From positions 1 through 47,875 of the forward strand of contig NZ_NPDU01000033.1 in the NCBI RefSeq assembly GCF_002811985.1: a stretch of 47,875 bases of DNA, given 5' to 3'. Made by a program: the position numbers and the translations under genes. Shown in pieces: positions 14,377 to 25,164 of this stretch (positions are counted from its first letter, which is position 1; each line of letters starts with the position of its first letter). The notes beneath the pieces were generated by a model. The model was not told the origin of the DNA, ran no database searches, and worked only from the letters and a program-made list of their open reading frames with translations. Source of the DNA: Leptospira adleri. Its GTDB lineage: Bacteria > Spirochaetota > Leptospiria > Leptospirales > Leptospiraceae.

Positions 14377-15056
14377 CTCAACTTCCGAACGTAACAATCA
14401 ACATGGCTATGACTCTGGACGGAAAAGTCTCGCGTCCGGACGGACGTTGGTACGGGCTTTCTTCCAGAAACGACAAGAAGAGAATGGATGAAATTCGCTC
14501 GAAGGCGGAAGTTCTGATTCTCGGAAAGAATTCGATTCTCAACGACGATCCAGTCATCCATTTGAGATATGTGGAAGACGGAAAAGATCCGAGACCGGTG
14601 ATTCTTCTCCGCTCCGGAACCCTTCCGGAAGATAAAAAGGTATTCCGTTTTTCTAAACAACCTCCTTTGATTTTCTGCTTGAACGAGAATTATTCCCTCG
14701 TTCGAGATAATCTTTGTTCCGTGGCCGAGATCGTTCTGATTCCCGGAACGGATTTAAATCCTTTGGAAATACTCAAGGTTTTATCGGAAATGGGTTATCA
14801 AGAAATTCTTCTGGAAGGAGGACCTTCTCTGAATGATTCTTTTTTTCGTTTGGATCTTATTTCAAGAATTTACGTTACCATAGTTCCGTTTCTGGTCGGT
14901 AAAAACGATTTGCCTTCGATCACGGGCGGAAAAAAAGAATATCCGAACTTCGATCAGAAAAAATGGAAATTAGTCGCTTCCGAAGTAATAGAAGATGAAG
15001 TTTTTCTAATATATGAAAAACAGAATGTGGAGCGGATTTTCGGAAGAGAACTTTGA
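14373..15056 (+). CDS. RibD C-terminal-domain (dihydrofolate-reductase-fold) reductase
   Basis: This 227-residue stand-alone RibD_C domain belongs to the NADPH-dependent family that includes 5-amino-6-(5-phosphoribosylamino)uracil reductase of riboflavin synthesis. Recognisable blocks are MAMTLDGKVSRPDG (11-24), AEVLILGKNSILNDDP (the G-x-x-T/S-h-x-x-D-x-P block), DPRPVILL and EILLEGGPSLNDSFF, followed by PFLVG. The deaminase domain of bifunctional RibD is absent. It may be the separate reductase of riboflavin synthesis or a paralogue with another substrate. It overlaps the ferredoxin gene by ATGA and the transglycosylase gene by TTGA. Confidence 0.82.
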   Translation: MTQLPNVTINMAMTLDGKVSRPDGRWYGLSSRNDKKRMDEIRSKAEVLILGKNSILNDDPVIHLRYVEDGKDPRPVILLRSGTLPEDKKVFRFSKQPPLIFCLNENYSLVRDNLCSVAEIVLIPGTDLNPLEILKVLSEMGYQEILLEGGPSLNDSFFRLDLISRIYVTIVPFLVGKNDLPSITGGKKEYPNFDQKKWKLVASEVIEDEVFLIYEKQNVERIFGREL

Positions 15057-15685
15057 AACAAAAAGAACTTTTTTATACTCTATTTTTACGAGCCTTACCT
15101 ATTTTTTTCGCTTCCGTAGTGATTTACGAACAATTCTTTCCGGAACGAAAAATTTTGGTCCGCCAGGATCGTCTCGTTTATCTACCGGATCAAAAAGAAT
15201 CGGTTCCTCTTGAATTGGAGTGGGTTCGTTTGAACGAACTTCCGGAAGAATGGATTTCCTATGTCGTTCAAGTGGAGGATCGAAGATTTTATTCACATCG
15301 CGGGTATTCTCTTTCGGATATTCATTCTACGATTCTTTCCTCCGCGCTTTTTTTGCGGAAGATCCGAGGCGCGAGTACGATCACGCAACAACTTGCAAGA
15401 ACGCTTTTTCTTTCCCGTGAAAAGTCTTTGTCTAGAAAATGGAAAGAGATTCAGATCGCCTCGGCTTTGGAAGAGGATCTCGGAAAGAACGAAATTTTAG
15501 AATATTACATCAACAGCGTTTACTGGGGAAGAGGGATGAACGGTTTGAATCAGGCTTCGAGATATTATTTTAAAAGAAAGCCTATGGATCTCGATGGAAA
15601 TCAGCTCAAAGCTCTGGTCCAGATTCTAAAAAAACCGGATTGGTACAGTCGGGAAGAAGTGATTGAGCTCTCGAAAACGTTATAA
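15053..15685 (+). CDS. mtgA: Monofunctional peptidoglycan transglycosylase (GT51, MtgA-like)
   Basis: This 210-residue membrane-anchored glycosyltransferase polymerises lipid II into glycan strands. One N-terminal transmembrane helix (about 8-26) is followed by the GT51 domain. VEDRRFYSHRG contains catalytic E75, RGASTITQQLARTLFLS is the conserved second motif, and LGKNEILEYYINSVYWGRG is the third. There is no transpeptidase domain. The start is TTG at 15053-15055 inside the stop region of the upstream gene, with GGAAGAG at 15042-15048 as SD; the four-base overlap implies translational coupling. It is slightly shorter than E. coli MtgA but complete. Confidence 0.85.
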   Translation: MKQKELFYTLFLRALPIFFASVVIYEQFFPERKILVRQDRLVYLPDQKESVPLELEWVRLNELPEEWISYVVQVEDRRFYSHRGYSLSDIHSTILSSALFLRKIRGASTITQQLARTLFLSREKSLSRKWKEIQIASALEEDLGKNEILEYYINSVYWGRGMNGLNQASRYYFKRKPMDLDGNQLKALVQILKKPDWYSREEVIELSKTL

Positions 15686-15862
15686 CGGCGCTCCGGGGCG
15701 TTCCTCCGATCGAATTGAAAGTTTGAATTCAATAACTTTTTTGTTCGGGAAAGTTTGTCGGAACAATCGTAAGTTCGGAATCTGTTTTAAATTATCCGAG
15801 TTGATCAGAGTGGTCGGAAGACCGGCGCTCGTTTTGTATTCAGGAATAAACTCCGGGTCGAA

Positions 15863-16282
15863 TTAGAATCTCTCGATTCTTTTTACAAGCGCACGGATTT
15901 CTTCTTCCGTTAATTCTTCTTTGAAAGAAGGCATGGTTTGATTCTTTCCGTCTCGAATCGTCTTAAAGATCCCTTCTCTCATCTTGTCACCTCCAAAGAA
16001 GAATCCCATTTTGATCCCGAAGCCGCGAAGCTTTTTCGGTCTTGGAAGAACGGAATCCTTCGGAGTTCCGTCCACTCCGTGACAAACGGCACATTTCTGT
16101 TCCCAAAGAAGATCGGCTCGAATTTCTTCGATCGAAAGGCTCTGAGAATTCGTTTTGGAATTCGGAGAAGTTTGACACGAGCAACAAAGCAAACAAATGA
16201 GAAAAACGGAATGTAATTTCAGAGCGAATCGATTGATGTTGAAATTTGTCATTTGAAAACTTGAATACTGATTCTCAATCAT
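15863..16282 (-). CDS. Mono-haem cytochrome c lipoprotein
   Basis: This 139-residue exported electron carrier has a hydrophobic stretch (SVFLICLLCCSC) ending in a cysteine-rich lipobox; the lipidated residue is most likely C33, C34 or C36. The haem-binding CAVCH motif is at C64/C67/H68, and the likely axial methionine is M117 in TMPSF. The C-terminal ELTEEEIRALVKRI helix is typical of class I cytochrome c. The ATG at 16282 overlaps the upstream acyltransferase stop by eight bases, with GGGGA upstream. A second ATG at 16252 would give a shorter signal sequence and is an alternative. Its redox partner is unknown. Confidence 0.85.
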   Translation of the reverse strand: MIENQYSSFQMTNFNINRFALKLHSVFLICLLCCSCQTSPNSKTNSQSLSIEEIRADLLWEQKCAVCHGVDGTPKDSVLPRPKKLRGFGIKMGFFFGGDKMREGIFKTIRDGKNQTMPSFKEELTEEEIRALVKRIERF

Positions 16283-17117
16283 TGACTTTTGTTCCCCAAT
16301 TTTTCAAGTGGGAAACTACAAAATTCAACAAGGATTCTTGATTCTTCCTGGAATCAGTTGTAGGAAAAAGCGGATCGCCGAACGTAATTAAAATTTTTCG
16401 ATTTCTAAAAATGCGCGCTAAGTCTTTTACGATCCTTCCGTTTTCCCAAAAATCCGTTTTGAGAGCGACCGGGATTACCGGAACGCCTGCGCGCGCGGCC
16501 AGTTTGATCGCAATGGAATTAAATTCGGCCGGAGTAAAATCGGTGGTTCGAGTGCTCTGCGGAAAGACGATGATCGACATCCCTTTTTTTAATAGCGCGG
16601 TCCCTTGTTCTAAAACGGCGACCAAGTCTTCTCTTGGATTACTTCTTCCGACCGAGATCGGATCTCTCGATCTCATGATGGGACCGAAAAGTTTTCCCGT
16701 CGTTAGACTTTCTTTGACTACGAACGTTACAGGCTTATATTGAGTTACGAACGTCGGAAGAATGAAGGTCTCACATGTGCTCATGTGATTTCCTGCGATG
16801 ACCACGGGACCGTCCACTGAGAGAATCTTTTCGATTCCTTGAACTTTCACCTTCCCGCCGCAATTTTCCACTAGATCGAGAATTTTAGCGGAGGATTCGC
16901 ACCAAGTTTGATTGTCGTAAAGACCTTTGAGAGCTAAGGCCCTACTTCTGAATATTTCTTTGAAATAACCGTAATGAAACGCCAAGTCCGTATCGCCGAA
17001 GATTAAGTCAGCAAGCGATCTTTTTTTATCCGGCGACGTTTCGTATGAAATCGAAAGCCCTTCTTTATAGCTCAGCGGTTTGCAGAGATCCTTTCTTTGC
17101 AAAATTTGATGACCCAT
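16275..17117 (-). CDS. PlsC-like 1-acyl-glycerol-3-phosphate acyltransferase family protein
   Basis: This 280-residue protein has an LPLAT/PlsC domain. The acyltransferase box is NHMSTCE, with H111 and E116 (HX4E rather than the usual HX4D). IIVFPQSTRT replaces the common FPEGTRS block, and GVPVIPVAL follows as motif IV. There is no clear transmembrane helix, although the core is moderately hydrophobic. Such enzymes acylate lysophosphatidate or related lipids at the inner membrane; the substituted motifs suggest a divergent subfamily whose substrate is uncertain. ATG at 17115-17117 is preceded by AAGGAAGG. Its end overlaps the cytochrome c gene, so the two are co-transcribed. Confidence 0.8.
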   Translation of the reverse strand: MGHQILQRKDLCKPLSYKEGLSISYETSPDKKRSLADLIFGDTDLAFHYGYFKEIFRSRALALKGLYDNQTWCESSAKILDLVENCGGKVKVQGIEKILSVDGPVVIAGNHMSTCETFILPTFVTQYKPVTFVVKESLTTGKLFGPIMRSRDPISVGRSNPREDLVAVLEQGTALLKKGMSIIVFPQSTRTTDFTPAEFNSIAIKLAARAGVPVIPVALKTDFWENGRIVKDLARIFRNRKILITFGDPLFPTTDSRKNQESLLNFVVSHLKNWGTKVND

Positions 17118-17321
17118 CTTGGCCTTCCTTTAATCCGATTAGTCGCGAGCGCAATTCTACATCGTTTCTTTTTTATTAAAGTAAAAATCTTAACGAAGAA
17201 GAAAAGAGTAAGAGATCTTCTTTAGCTCGGAATATCTTATTGGAAATAGATTTGATTCTAAAGTTGCAAAAAGTGAAAGGGAAGAATCGATTTAAGAATT
17301 TTTTAAAAGGAGGGCTTAAAA

Positions 17322-17446
<125 letters not shown>

Positions 17447-17455
17447 ATCTTGAGG

Positions 17456-17485
17456 ACAGTATTTTCCAAGTGAGCGCGCTGTCAT
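17456..17485 (-). promoter_or_regulatory. Candidate sigma70 promoter of 5S rRNA
   Basis: On the minus strand ATGACA (17480-17485) and TACTGT (17456-17461) are separated by 18 bases. The expected transcription start near 17449 falls within a few bases of the mature 5S 5' end at 17446. The -35 matches TTGACA at five of six positions; the -10 is weak. Position makes the call plausible. Confidence 0.5.
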
Positions 17486-17525
17486 TCCAAAATTAAAAAG
17501 TAAGAGCGTTTTTTTTCTTTTTATT

Positions 17526-18776
17526 TCAGAGATTTTCGAAGGAAATTTTATCTTCTTCCAACCGAAGTCTTTCTTCGATTGCGGATTCCGCTGCGATTAA
17601 GTCCGCGAAACCGGGGGAATTCGGAAGCCATGGCATAAGTTGCCAAATACCCAAAAGTTCCTTGTCGCCCGGAAGAATATAGTCATTCAGCGGGAAAGAT
17701 TGTAGATTGAATAAAAAAGAAAGTCTTCCTTGAGGGATATTCTCCGTTTCCTTTAACGCAATCGTAAGAACGCTTTGATTTTCCGGTAAACGATTGGCTC
17801 TACAATGGCGCACAACGTGTTTCGGAAAAAAACGTTCTAAAAAAAGGAAATGAGAAAGAATCGGAAGCGAGGTTCGATATCGGATTCTCAAACCGGATGA
17901 ATCCACGTTAAGTTCCAAGGTTTTAGTCATTATGAAAATCAAAGCTACCGTAAAAATTCCTAAAAATAAGATCGAGAACGGGACAAAAAAGAAAAGGAAG
18001 ATCATCTCGAATTCTTTCATAGAAAGAAAAATGATTCCCCAGACTCCGTAAAAAATTCCCATGACGGAAAGAATCGAAATCTTATCCTTTATCGTCTTCT
18101 CCTTTGTAAATTCTACTCTTGTTCCCTTTTCCGTCGCGGATAACTTTAAATATTTTGAATCTACTTTGGATCTTTCGAGCGTAGAGAAAGTTACGGAATT
18201 CTCAACGTTGGCTGAATTTTCGTTCGTATCGCCGGAAACCGGAAGCGCAAGTAAGGATCTGAATCTTAAAAGATCCGCTTTTAAGATTTCGAGTTCGAAA
18301 TAAGTTTCGAGGATATAAAAAGCTCCGTCCGACTTTAGTAAGAATAAATCCCAAACCTTTCTGTAGCCCGAGCCGGAACTGACGGTCCCGCTTTTGGAAA
18401 CGGTTCTCTTTTTTATCTTATAACAGGTGATTGTCGAAAGGTCGATATGTAGATCCGGTCGATCGGTTTCTTTGACGAGAAGAATTCCTTCTTTGGGAAG
18501 GATTCTCTCTTCTTGGATAGAATCCTTTGTTTTGCGATAGGTTCTTAAGGAAGAAAAAAGGAGGAACAAAAACGAGAAAGTCAGAAATACGATCAGACTT
18601 GGATATGCCGTTTCTCCTTCGATAAAGATTTGAAGCGCGTAGATCAACATTCCCAAACCGAAAAGCGAAACAAAAAATAAGATCCCCGTAAGAAAACATC
18701 CCACCAATCCTCGGAAACGATATGGGTTCTTCGAAATTCTAACTGCGTGATCGGATTCAAAATTCCAAGTAGACAA
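17526..18776 (-). CDS. Hypothetical multi-pass membrane protein
   Basis: This 416-residue protein is one I do not recognise. Two hydrophobic helices lie near the N-terminus (about 26-47 and 57-77). A soluble stretch of roughly 150 residues follows, with beta-strand-like segments (IDLSTITCYKIKKR, VWDLFLLKSDGAFYILETYF) that could be a PH-like fold. A second helix pair (about 230-290) precedes a soluble C-terminal domain. I placed the start at TTG 18774-18776 because GAGG lies six bases upstream. The frame is open to 18929, but the extra residues are basic, unusual and lack a good SD. It is upstream of 5S on the same strand but separated by the rrf promoter. Confidence 0.65.
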   Translation of the reverse strand: MSTWNFESDHAVRISKNPYRFRGLVGCFLTGILFFVSLFGLGMLIYALQIFIEGETAYPSLIVFLTFSFLFLLFSSLRTYRKTKDSIQEERILPKEGILLVKETDRPDLHIDLSTITCYKIKKRTVSKSGTVSSGSGYRKVWDLFLLKSDGAFYILETYFELEILKADLLRFRSLLALPVSGDTNENSANVENSVTFSTLERSKVDSKYLKLSATEKGTRVEFTKEKTIKDKISILSVMGIFYGVWGIIFLSMKEFEMIFLFFFVPFSILFLGIFTVALIFIMTKTLELNVDSSGLRIRYRTSLPILSHFLFLERFFPKHVVRHCRANRLPENQSVLTIALKETENIPQGRLSFLFNLQSFPLNDYILPGDKELLGIWQLMPWLPNSPGFADLIAAESAIEERLRLEEDKISFENL

Positions 18777-19138
18777 GGGAAACCTCGTATCAGTTTTTGA
18801 TTTAAAAAAATATCTTACGTTCGGTTTTCTTTTTTTGAATCGGATTTTGAAATATCTTTGAAACGTCTTTATCCTTTTCCATTCTAAACCGAAGTCGTTT
18901 ATCAACGATGTTTCAAAAAATAAGAACAATAACTTATTGCCTTTTTAAGTTTGGTCAAGTAGTAAAATCCTCAGTTTCACGTCCTAATTTTTCCCAAATT
19001 TCGAAGGCCTTCGCTTTTTAAAGTTCTTTCCTCGACGCTTTCCTTTAGAAGTCTTGCAGATATGGCTTTCCCGTCTTGTTCTAGATTTTTTATTTTGAAG
19101 CGGATGGGAAACGCGAGCGACATTGGATGGAGGGCCGC

Positions 19139-19453
19139 ATGGCTCAGTTTGAAAACGTTACCGTTGTGAAAAAAGCGAATATCTATTACGAAGGAAAAGT
19201 CACGAGCCGGACCGTTCTATTTTCGGACGGCAGCAAAAAAACTCTCGGAATTTTAATGCCCGGAGAATACGACTTTGGAACTGATGAAAAAGAAATTATG
19301 GAAATTTTAGAAGGCGACTTGCTCGTAAAACTTCCCGGCGAGACTTCTTGGAAAGAGATCAAAGGCGGTCAGTCATTCGAAGTTCCCGCAAAATCCAGAT
19401 TTCAATTGAACGTAAAAAAAATCAGCGACTATTGCTGTTCTTATATCGTTTGA
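19139..19453 (+). CDS. ppnP: Pyrimidine/purine nucleoside phosphorylase PpnP (YaiE/DUF1255)
   Basis: This 104-residue single-domain cupin catalyses phosphorolysis of various nucleosides. The sequence [20 protein letters not shown], then [34 protein letters not shown] and the C-terminal [11 protein letters not shown] block match the family end to end. I chose ATG 19139 because GGAGG lies five bases upstream; an ATG at 19127 contains that SD and would only add four residues. It is a single gene, convergent with gcvP. Confidence 0.9.
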   Translation: MAQFENVTVVKKANIYYEGKVTSRTVLFSDGSKKTLGILMPGEYDFGTDEKEIMEILEGDLLVKLPGETSWKEIKGGQSFEVPAKSRFQLNVKKISDYCCSYIV

Positions 19454-19721
19454 TTTTTTTCTTTGATCGGTTTTTGTCGAGGAACGATGTTTTGCTAAAC
19501 TTGAAGAATCAATTCGGACTTTCGACCTAACAAACATTATACATAGTCGTTTGTGATCGAAAAAGATTAGTTGTCCTTCGAAGTCTACGATATGAAAGAG
19601 CGAAGTTTTCCGATTTTACTTCGGGCCGATTTGAAATCCGAAGATTAAAAGTCGTTTTATTAAACCGATTTCTCGGAAGAATCGAAACCGAAATAATTTA
19701 CGGTATATCCGAATTTCCAAT
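19454..19721. other. Intergenic region between ppnP and the gcv terminator
   Basis: Nothing recognisable apart from a loose inverted repeat ACAAAC/GTTTGT around 19528-19552. No terminator specific to ppnP was found before the shared 11-bp hairpin at 19722. Confidence 0.4.
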
Positions 19722-19753
19722 AAAAAGCCGAGACGTCTCAACCTCGGCTTTTT
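19722..19753. terminator. Bidirectional terminator between ppnP and gcvP
   Basis: AAAAAGCCGAG (19722-19732) and CTCGGCTTTTT (19743-19753) form an 11-bp perfect stem with a ten-base loop and A/T tails on both sides. It can stop transcription from gcvP (minus, 28 bases past its stop) and from ppnP (plus). Confidence 0.85.
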
Positions 19754-19780
19754 ATGATTCTATCGATGTCGCTTAACAAT

Positions 19781-22675
<2,895 letters not shown>

Positions 22676-22713
22676 GTTCACCTGCTTTGAATTCTCAATA
22701 TTAGACTTTTTTG

Positions 22714-23106
22714 TTATTCGAGTCCTGCAACGAACGTTTTGTATTTTTCAGGATCGAGTAGTTTTCCGAGTTCGGAAGCGGAAAATCCTTTTATCTTGAT
22801 CATCCAAGATTCGAAAGGTTTTGCGTTCACTTCGCCCGGGCTTTTGGAAAGAGCGGGATTGGATTCGATCACTTCTCCGCTGACGGGAGCGTATAAATCT
22901 TCCGCCGCCTTTACCGATTCGATGGTTCCGAAGGTTTCAAATTGTTTGATCGTTTTTCCGGCTTTCGGAAGATCCACGAATACGATGTCGCCTAACGCCG
23001 ACTGCGCGAAGTCTGAAATTCCGATGAGAGCGACGTCTCCTTCTACTTTAACCCATTCGTGTTTTTCCGAGAAGAGATAACCTGCGGGTGCTTGCGTTTC
23101 TGCCAT
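22714..23106 (-). CDS. gcvH: Glycine cleavage system H protein
   Basis: This 130-residue lipoyl carrier protein shuttles the aminomethyl group between GcvP, GcvT and the L protein. [20 protein letters not shown] at the N-terminus and [15 protein letters not shown] contain the lipoylated lysine K66. The length is normal. ATG at 23104-23106 has an AGGA SD. It lies 14 bases after gcvT and 38 bases before gcvP in one operon. Confidence 0.97.
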   Translation of the reverse strand: MAETQAPAGYLFSEKHEWVKVEGDVALIGISDFAQSALGDIVFVDLPKAGKTIKQFETFGTIESVKAAEDLYAPVSGEVIESNPALSKSPGEVNAKPFESWMIKIKGFSASELGKLLDPEKYKTFVAGLE

Positions 23107-23120
23107 GATCCGTTTCCTAA

Positions 23121-24236
23121 TTAATTTTTTCTGATACTGCCTGGAATAAAAGGCTTTGTGGTAATGATAGCTTGTTTCGGTTGTTCCCTGATTTCAATCT
23201 GAATCGGTTCCCCGTCCTTGATTTTTTCCGCCGAGATCAAAGCGAGGCCGATCCCCTTTTTCAGAGAAGGGGAGAATGTTCCGGAAGTTGTCTTTCCGAT
23301 TTCATTTCCCTGAGAATCGAGAACGCGAAAGTTTTCGCGGGGAACTCCTGCCTCCGTAAGAGAAAAGGCGACGATCTTCGAAGGAACTCCATTCTTTTTT
23401 TGAGAAAGAATTTTTTCGGAGGAGAAGAACGGGATTTCTTTTTCTTTAACGATCCACCCGATTCCCGATTCGATCGGAGTCCAGGAATCGTTGAGTTCGT
23501 GACCGTAAAGAGGATATTTGGCTTCGATGCGAAGAGTATCTCTAGCTCCGAGTCCGCAGGGAACAAGACCGAAGGACTTTCCGAATTCTAAAATTTCTTT
23601 CCAGAGCTTGAGACCGAGCGGGATGGAAGAATAGATTTCGAAACCGTCTTCTCCCGTGTAGCCGGTTCTAGAAACGATGATCTCTTCTCCTTCTAAGGGA
23701 AGAATTGCAAAATGATAATACTTGATCGAGTCCAATTCTTTTCCTAAGAATTTGGAAAAGATTTCATTCGCTTTAGGACCTTGGAGGGCGATCTGATGCC
23801 AGCGAAGACTTTGGTCTTCGACTTGAACGCCTTGAGAAGGAAGATACTTGAGTAAGTGTGCGGTGACCGCTTCGTAGTTCGAAGCGTTGGAGCAGATCAT
23901 ATACTTTTCGGGAGAGAATTTATAGATCGTAACGTCGTCGACAAGGCCGCCCTTTTCGTTGAGGACCGCGTTGTACTGAACTTGAAATTCGGAAAGAGAA
24001 GCCACCGAGTTGCAGGTGAGCGATTCTAAAAAATCGAGAACCGCTTTGGGTTGGCCGGTAACAAAGATTTCACCCATGTGAGAAACGTCGAAGAGTCCTG
24101 CGGCTTCTCTCGTCGCGTTGTGTTCCGCGATGATTCCTGAATATTGAACTGGCATGTCCCAGCCGCCGAATGGAATCATTTTTGCACCGAGCGCGCGATG
24201 GGATTCATAAAGAGGGGTTTTTTTATCTTGGGACAT
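23121..24236 (-). CDS. gcvT: Aminomethyltransferase (glycine cleavage T protein)
   Basis: This 371-residue enzyme releases ammonia from the aminomethyl-H-protein and forms 5,10-methylene-tetrahydrofolate. The family blocks are evident: [30 protein letters not shown] with the catalytic-region aspartate, [26 protein letters not shown] and C-terminal [14 protein letters not shown]. It is first in the gcvTHP operon. The 5' region shows no recognisable glycine riboswitch or other leader structure. No lpd (L protein) gene is in the window. Confidence 0.97.
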   Translation of the reverse strand: MSQDKKTPLYESHRALGAKMIPFGGWDMPVQYSGIIAEHNATREAAGLFDVSHMGEIFVTGQPKAVLDFLESLTCNSVASLSEFQVQYNAVLNEKGGLVDDVTIYKFSPEKYMICSNASNYEAVTAHLLKYLPSQGVQVEDQSLRWHQIALQGPKANEIFSKFLGKELDSIKYYHFAILPLEGEEIIVSRTGYTGEDGFEIYSSIPLGLKLWKEILEFGKSFGLVPCGLGARDTLRIEAKYPLYGHELNDSWTPIESGIGWIVKEKEIPFFSSEKILSQKKNGVPSKIVAFSLTEAGVPRENFRVLDSQGNEIGKTTSGTFSPSLKKGIGLALISAEKIKDGEPIQIEIREQPKQAIITTKPFIPGSIRKN

Positions 24237-24768
24237 AAGGTTTCCGGGTACCAGTTTTTACCGGTTCCGTACTAGGACAAATGGATTTTCGGGAAAATAA
24301 GTTCAAATCTCTAAGAAATTAACCCCGGATTCGAATTTAGAATACTTCCAGTTTGGGAATTCCGAATTTAAAGAATCGCGTTCTATTTTTCGAGAATAAG
24401 ATCATCGTTTTAGAATCGGAGCGTTTCCGTTTCTTTTTAAGAATCCGGAACAAAAATCGTTCCGTATCCGCCACAAAGAAAAGGATTTCGATAAATCGGG
24501 AAAGATCTGTTTGAAAAGTACGCAGGTGGAAGTCGCGTTACGAATGTTAGGACATTTGAATATACGGAACGTGCGGGTCCGCATTTTTGATCGGGAAGAA
24601 TCTTATCCTCAATCGACCTTGGAACGGACAGGAAAATAAAAAAAATCAAAAATTAAGAACAAAAAAGTTCTCTTATCTTTGATCTAAATTTATAAAATTC
24701 TAATGTTCTTTTTATCGGAAAAAAATAATTTATTGCAACGAGATCGCGTTTTGTTTCAACATGAGCGT
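24237..24768. other. Long intergenic region between gcvT and the poly-serine lipoprotein gene
   Basis: This 532-base stretch contains the gcvT promoter region and a possible decayed reading frame (24400-24639, listed separately). The part before 24769 is very AT-rich (runs of A and AAAAATAATTTATT) and probably holds the lipoprotein promoter. No RNA gene was recognised. Confidence 0.45.
24400..24639 (+). pseudogene. Possible decayed gene fragment, weak rhodanese-like C-terminus
   Basis: A plus-strand frame is open for 79 codons up to a TAA at 24637-24639, after an in-frame TAA at 24397-24399. It has no good start codon or SD. Its distal part, ICLKSTQVEVALRMLGH then IRNVRVRIFDREES, vaguely recalls the C-terminal helix-strand of rhodanese-like sulfurtransferases (cysteine loop, then a helix with ALRMLG, then NVRV). 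The same frame upstream of the stop also reads as protein-like for 33 codons. This could be a gene remnant or chance; I give it low confidence. Confidence 0.25.
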
Positions 24769-25068
24769 ATGAAAAAATACGTATCAATGGCGTTGGCCAT
24801 TTCGTTCGTTGCAATCTCGTTTCAGTGTTCGGAAATTTCACCTCGTCAAAAGTGTTATGAGGACAATTACTGTAAAACCGCCGAATCGGATTGTATTGCA
24901 GGTTCTTTGTTGATAACCAGTCTTTTGCAGAGCAGCAGTTCTTCTTCCTCTTCGAGCACTACCTCGAGTTCGTCCAGTTCCTTTTTGAGCGCGCTTTTTA
25001 GTCCGCTCACTTGTATCGGTGCGAAGGCTTCCTGCGAAGCGGATTGCGACAAAAAACATCCATTCTAA
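24769..25068 (+). CDS. Small poly-serine, cysteine-rich lipoprotein
   Basis: This 99-residue exported protein has a basic start MKKYVSM, hydrophobic core ALAISFVAIS and lipobox SFQC, with lipid cysteine at residue 20. The mature part has three cysteines (CX5CX6C), a low-complexity tract of about 17 Ser/Thr residues, then three more cysteines (CX6CX3C). The tract uses mixed serine codons (AGC, TCT, TCC, TCG, AGT), so it is not a simple DNA microsatellite. The function is unknown. I chose ATG 24769 because it gives a normal lipoprotein signal; the frame extends upstream to 24703. The SD is weak. A hairpin follows ten bases after the stop. Confidence 0.75.
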   Translation: MKKYVSMALAISFVAISFQCSEISPRQKCYEDNYCKTAESDCIAGSLLITSLLQSSSSSSSSSTTSSSSSSFLSALFSPLTCIGAKASCEADCDKKHPF

Positions 25069-25077
25069 AAATTGAAT

Positions 25078-25126
25078 ATTCTGTTTTTCCGTTATGGATT
25101 TTGAAATTCAGGCGGGAAAACGGAAT
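25078..25126 (+). terminator. Imperfect hairpin after the poly-serine lipoprotein gene
   Basis: The 14-base arms 25078-25091 and 25113-25126 pair fully as plus-strand RNA with two U-G wobbles; on the minus strand these would be A-C mismatches. It begins ten bases past the stop codon. There is no T-run, so it may be an RNA-stabilising or Rho-dependent 3' structure rather than an intrinsic terminator. Confidence 0.4.
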
Positions 25127-25164
25127 AGGTCGTATCGGAAAAATAGTAGAGAAGGAGCGGTCGA

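Noticed and set aside
24237..24400. Possible glycine riboswitch upstream of gcvT
   Set aside because: Looked for the paired-aptamer architecture expected before gcv operons; the leader is short and shows no matching conserved stems.
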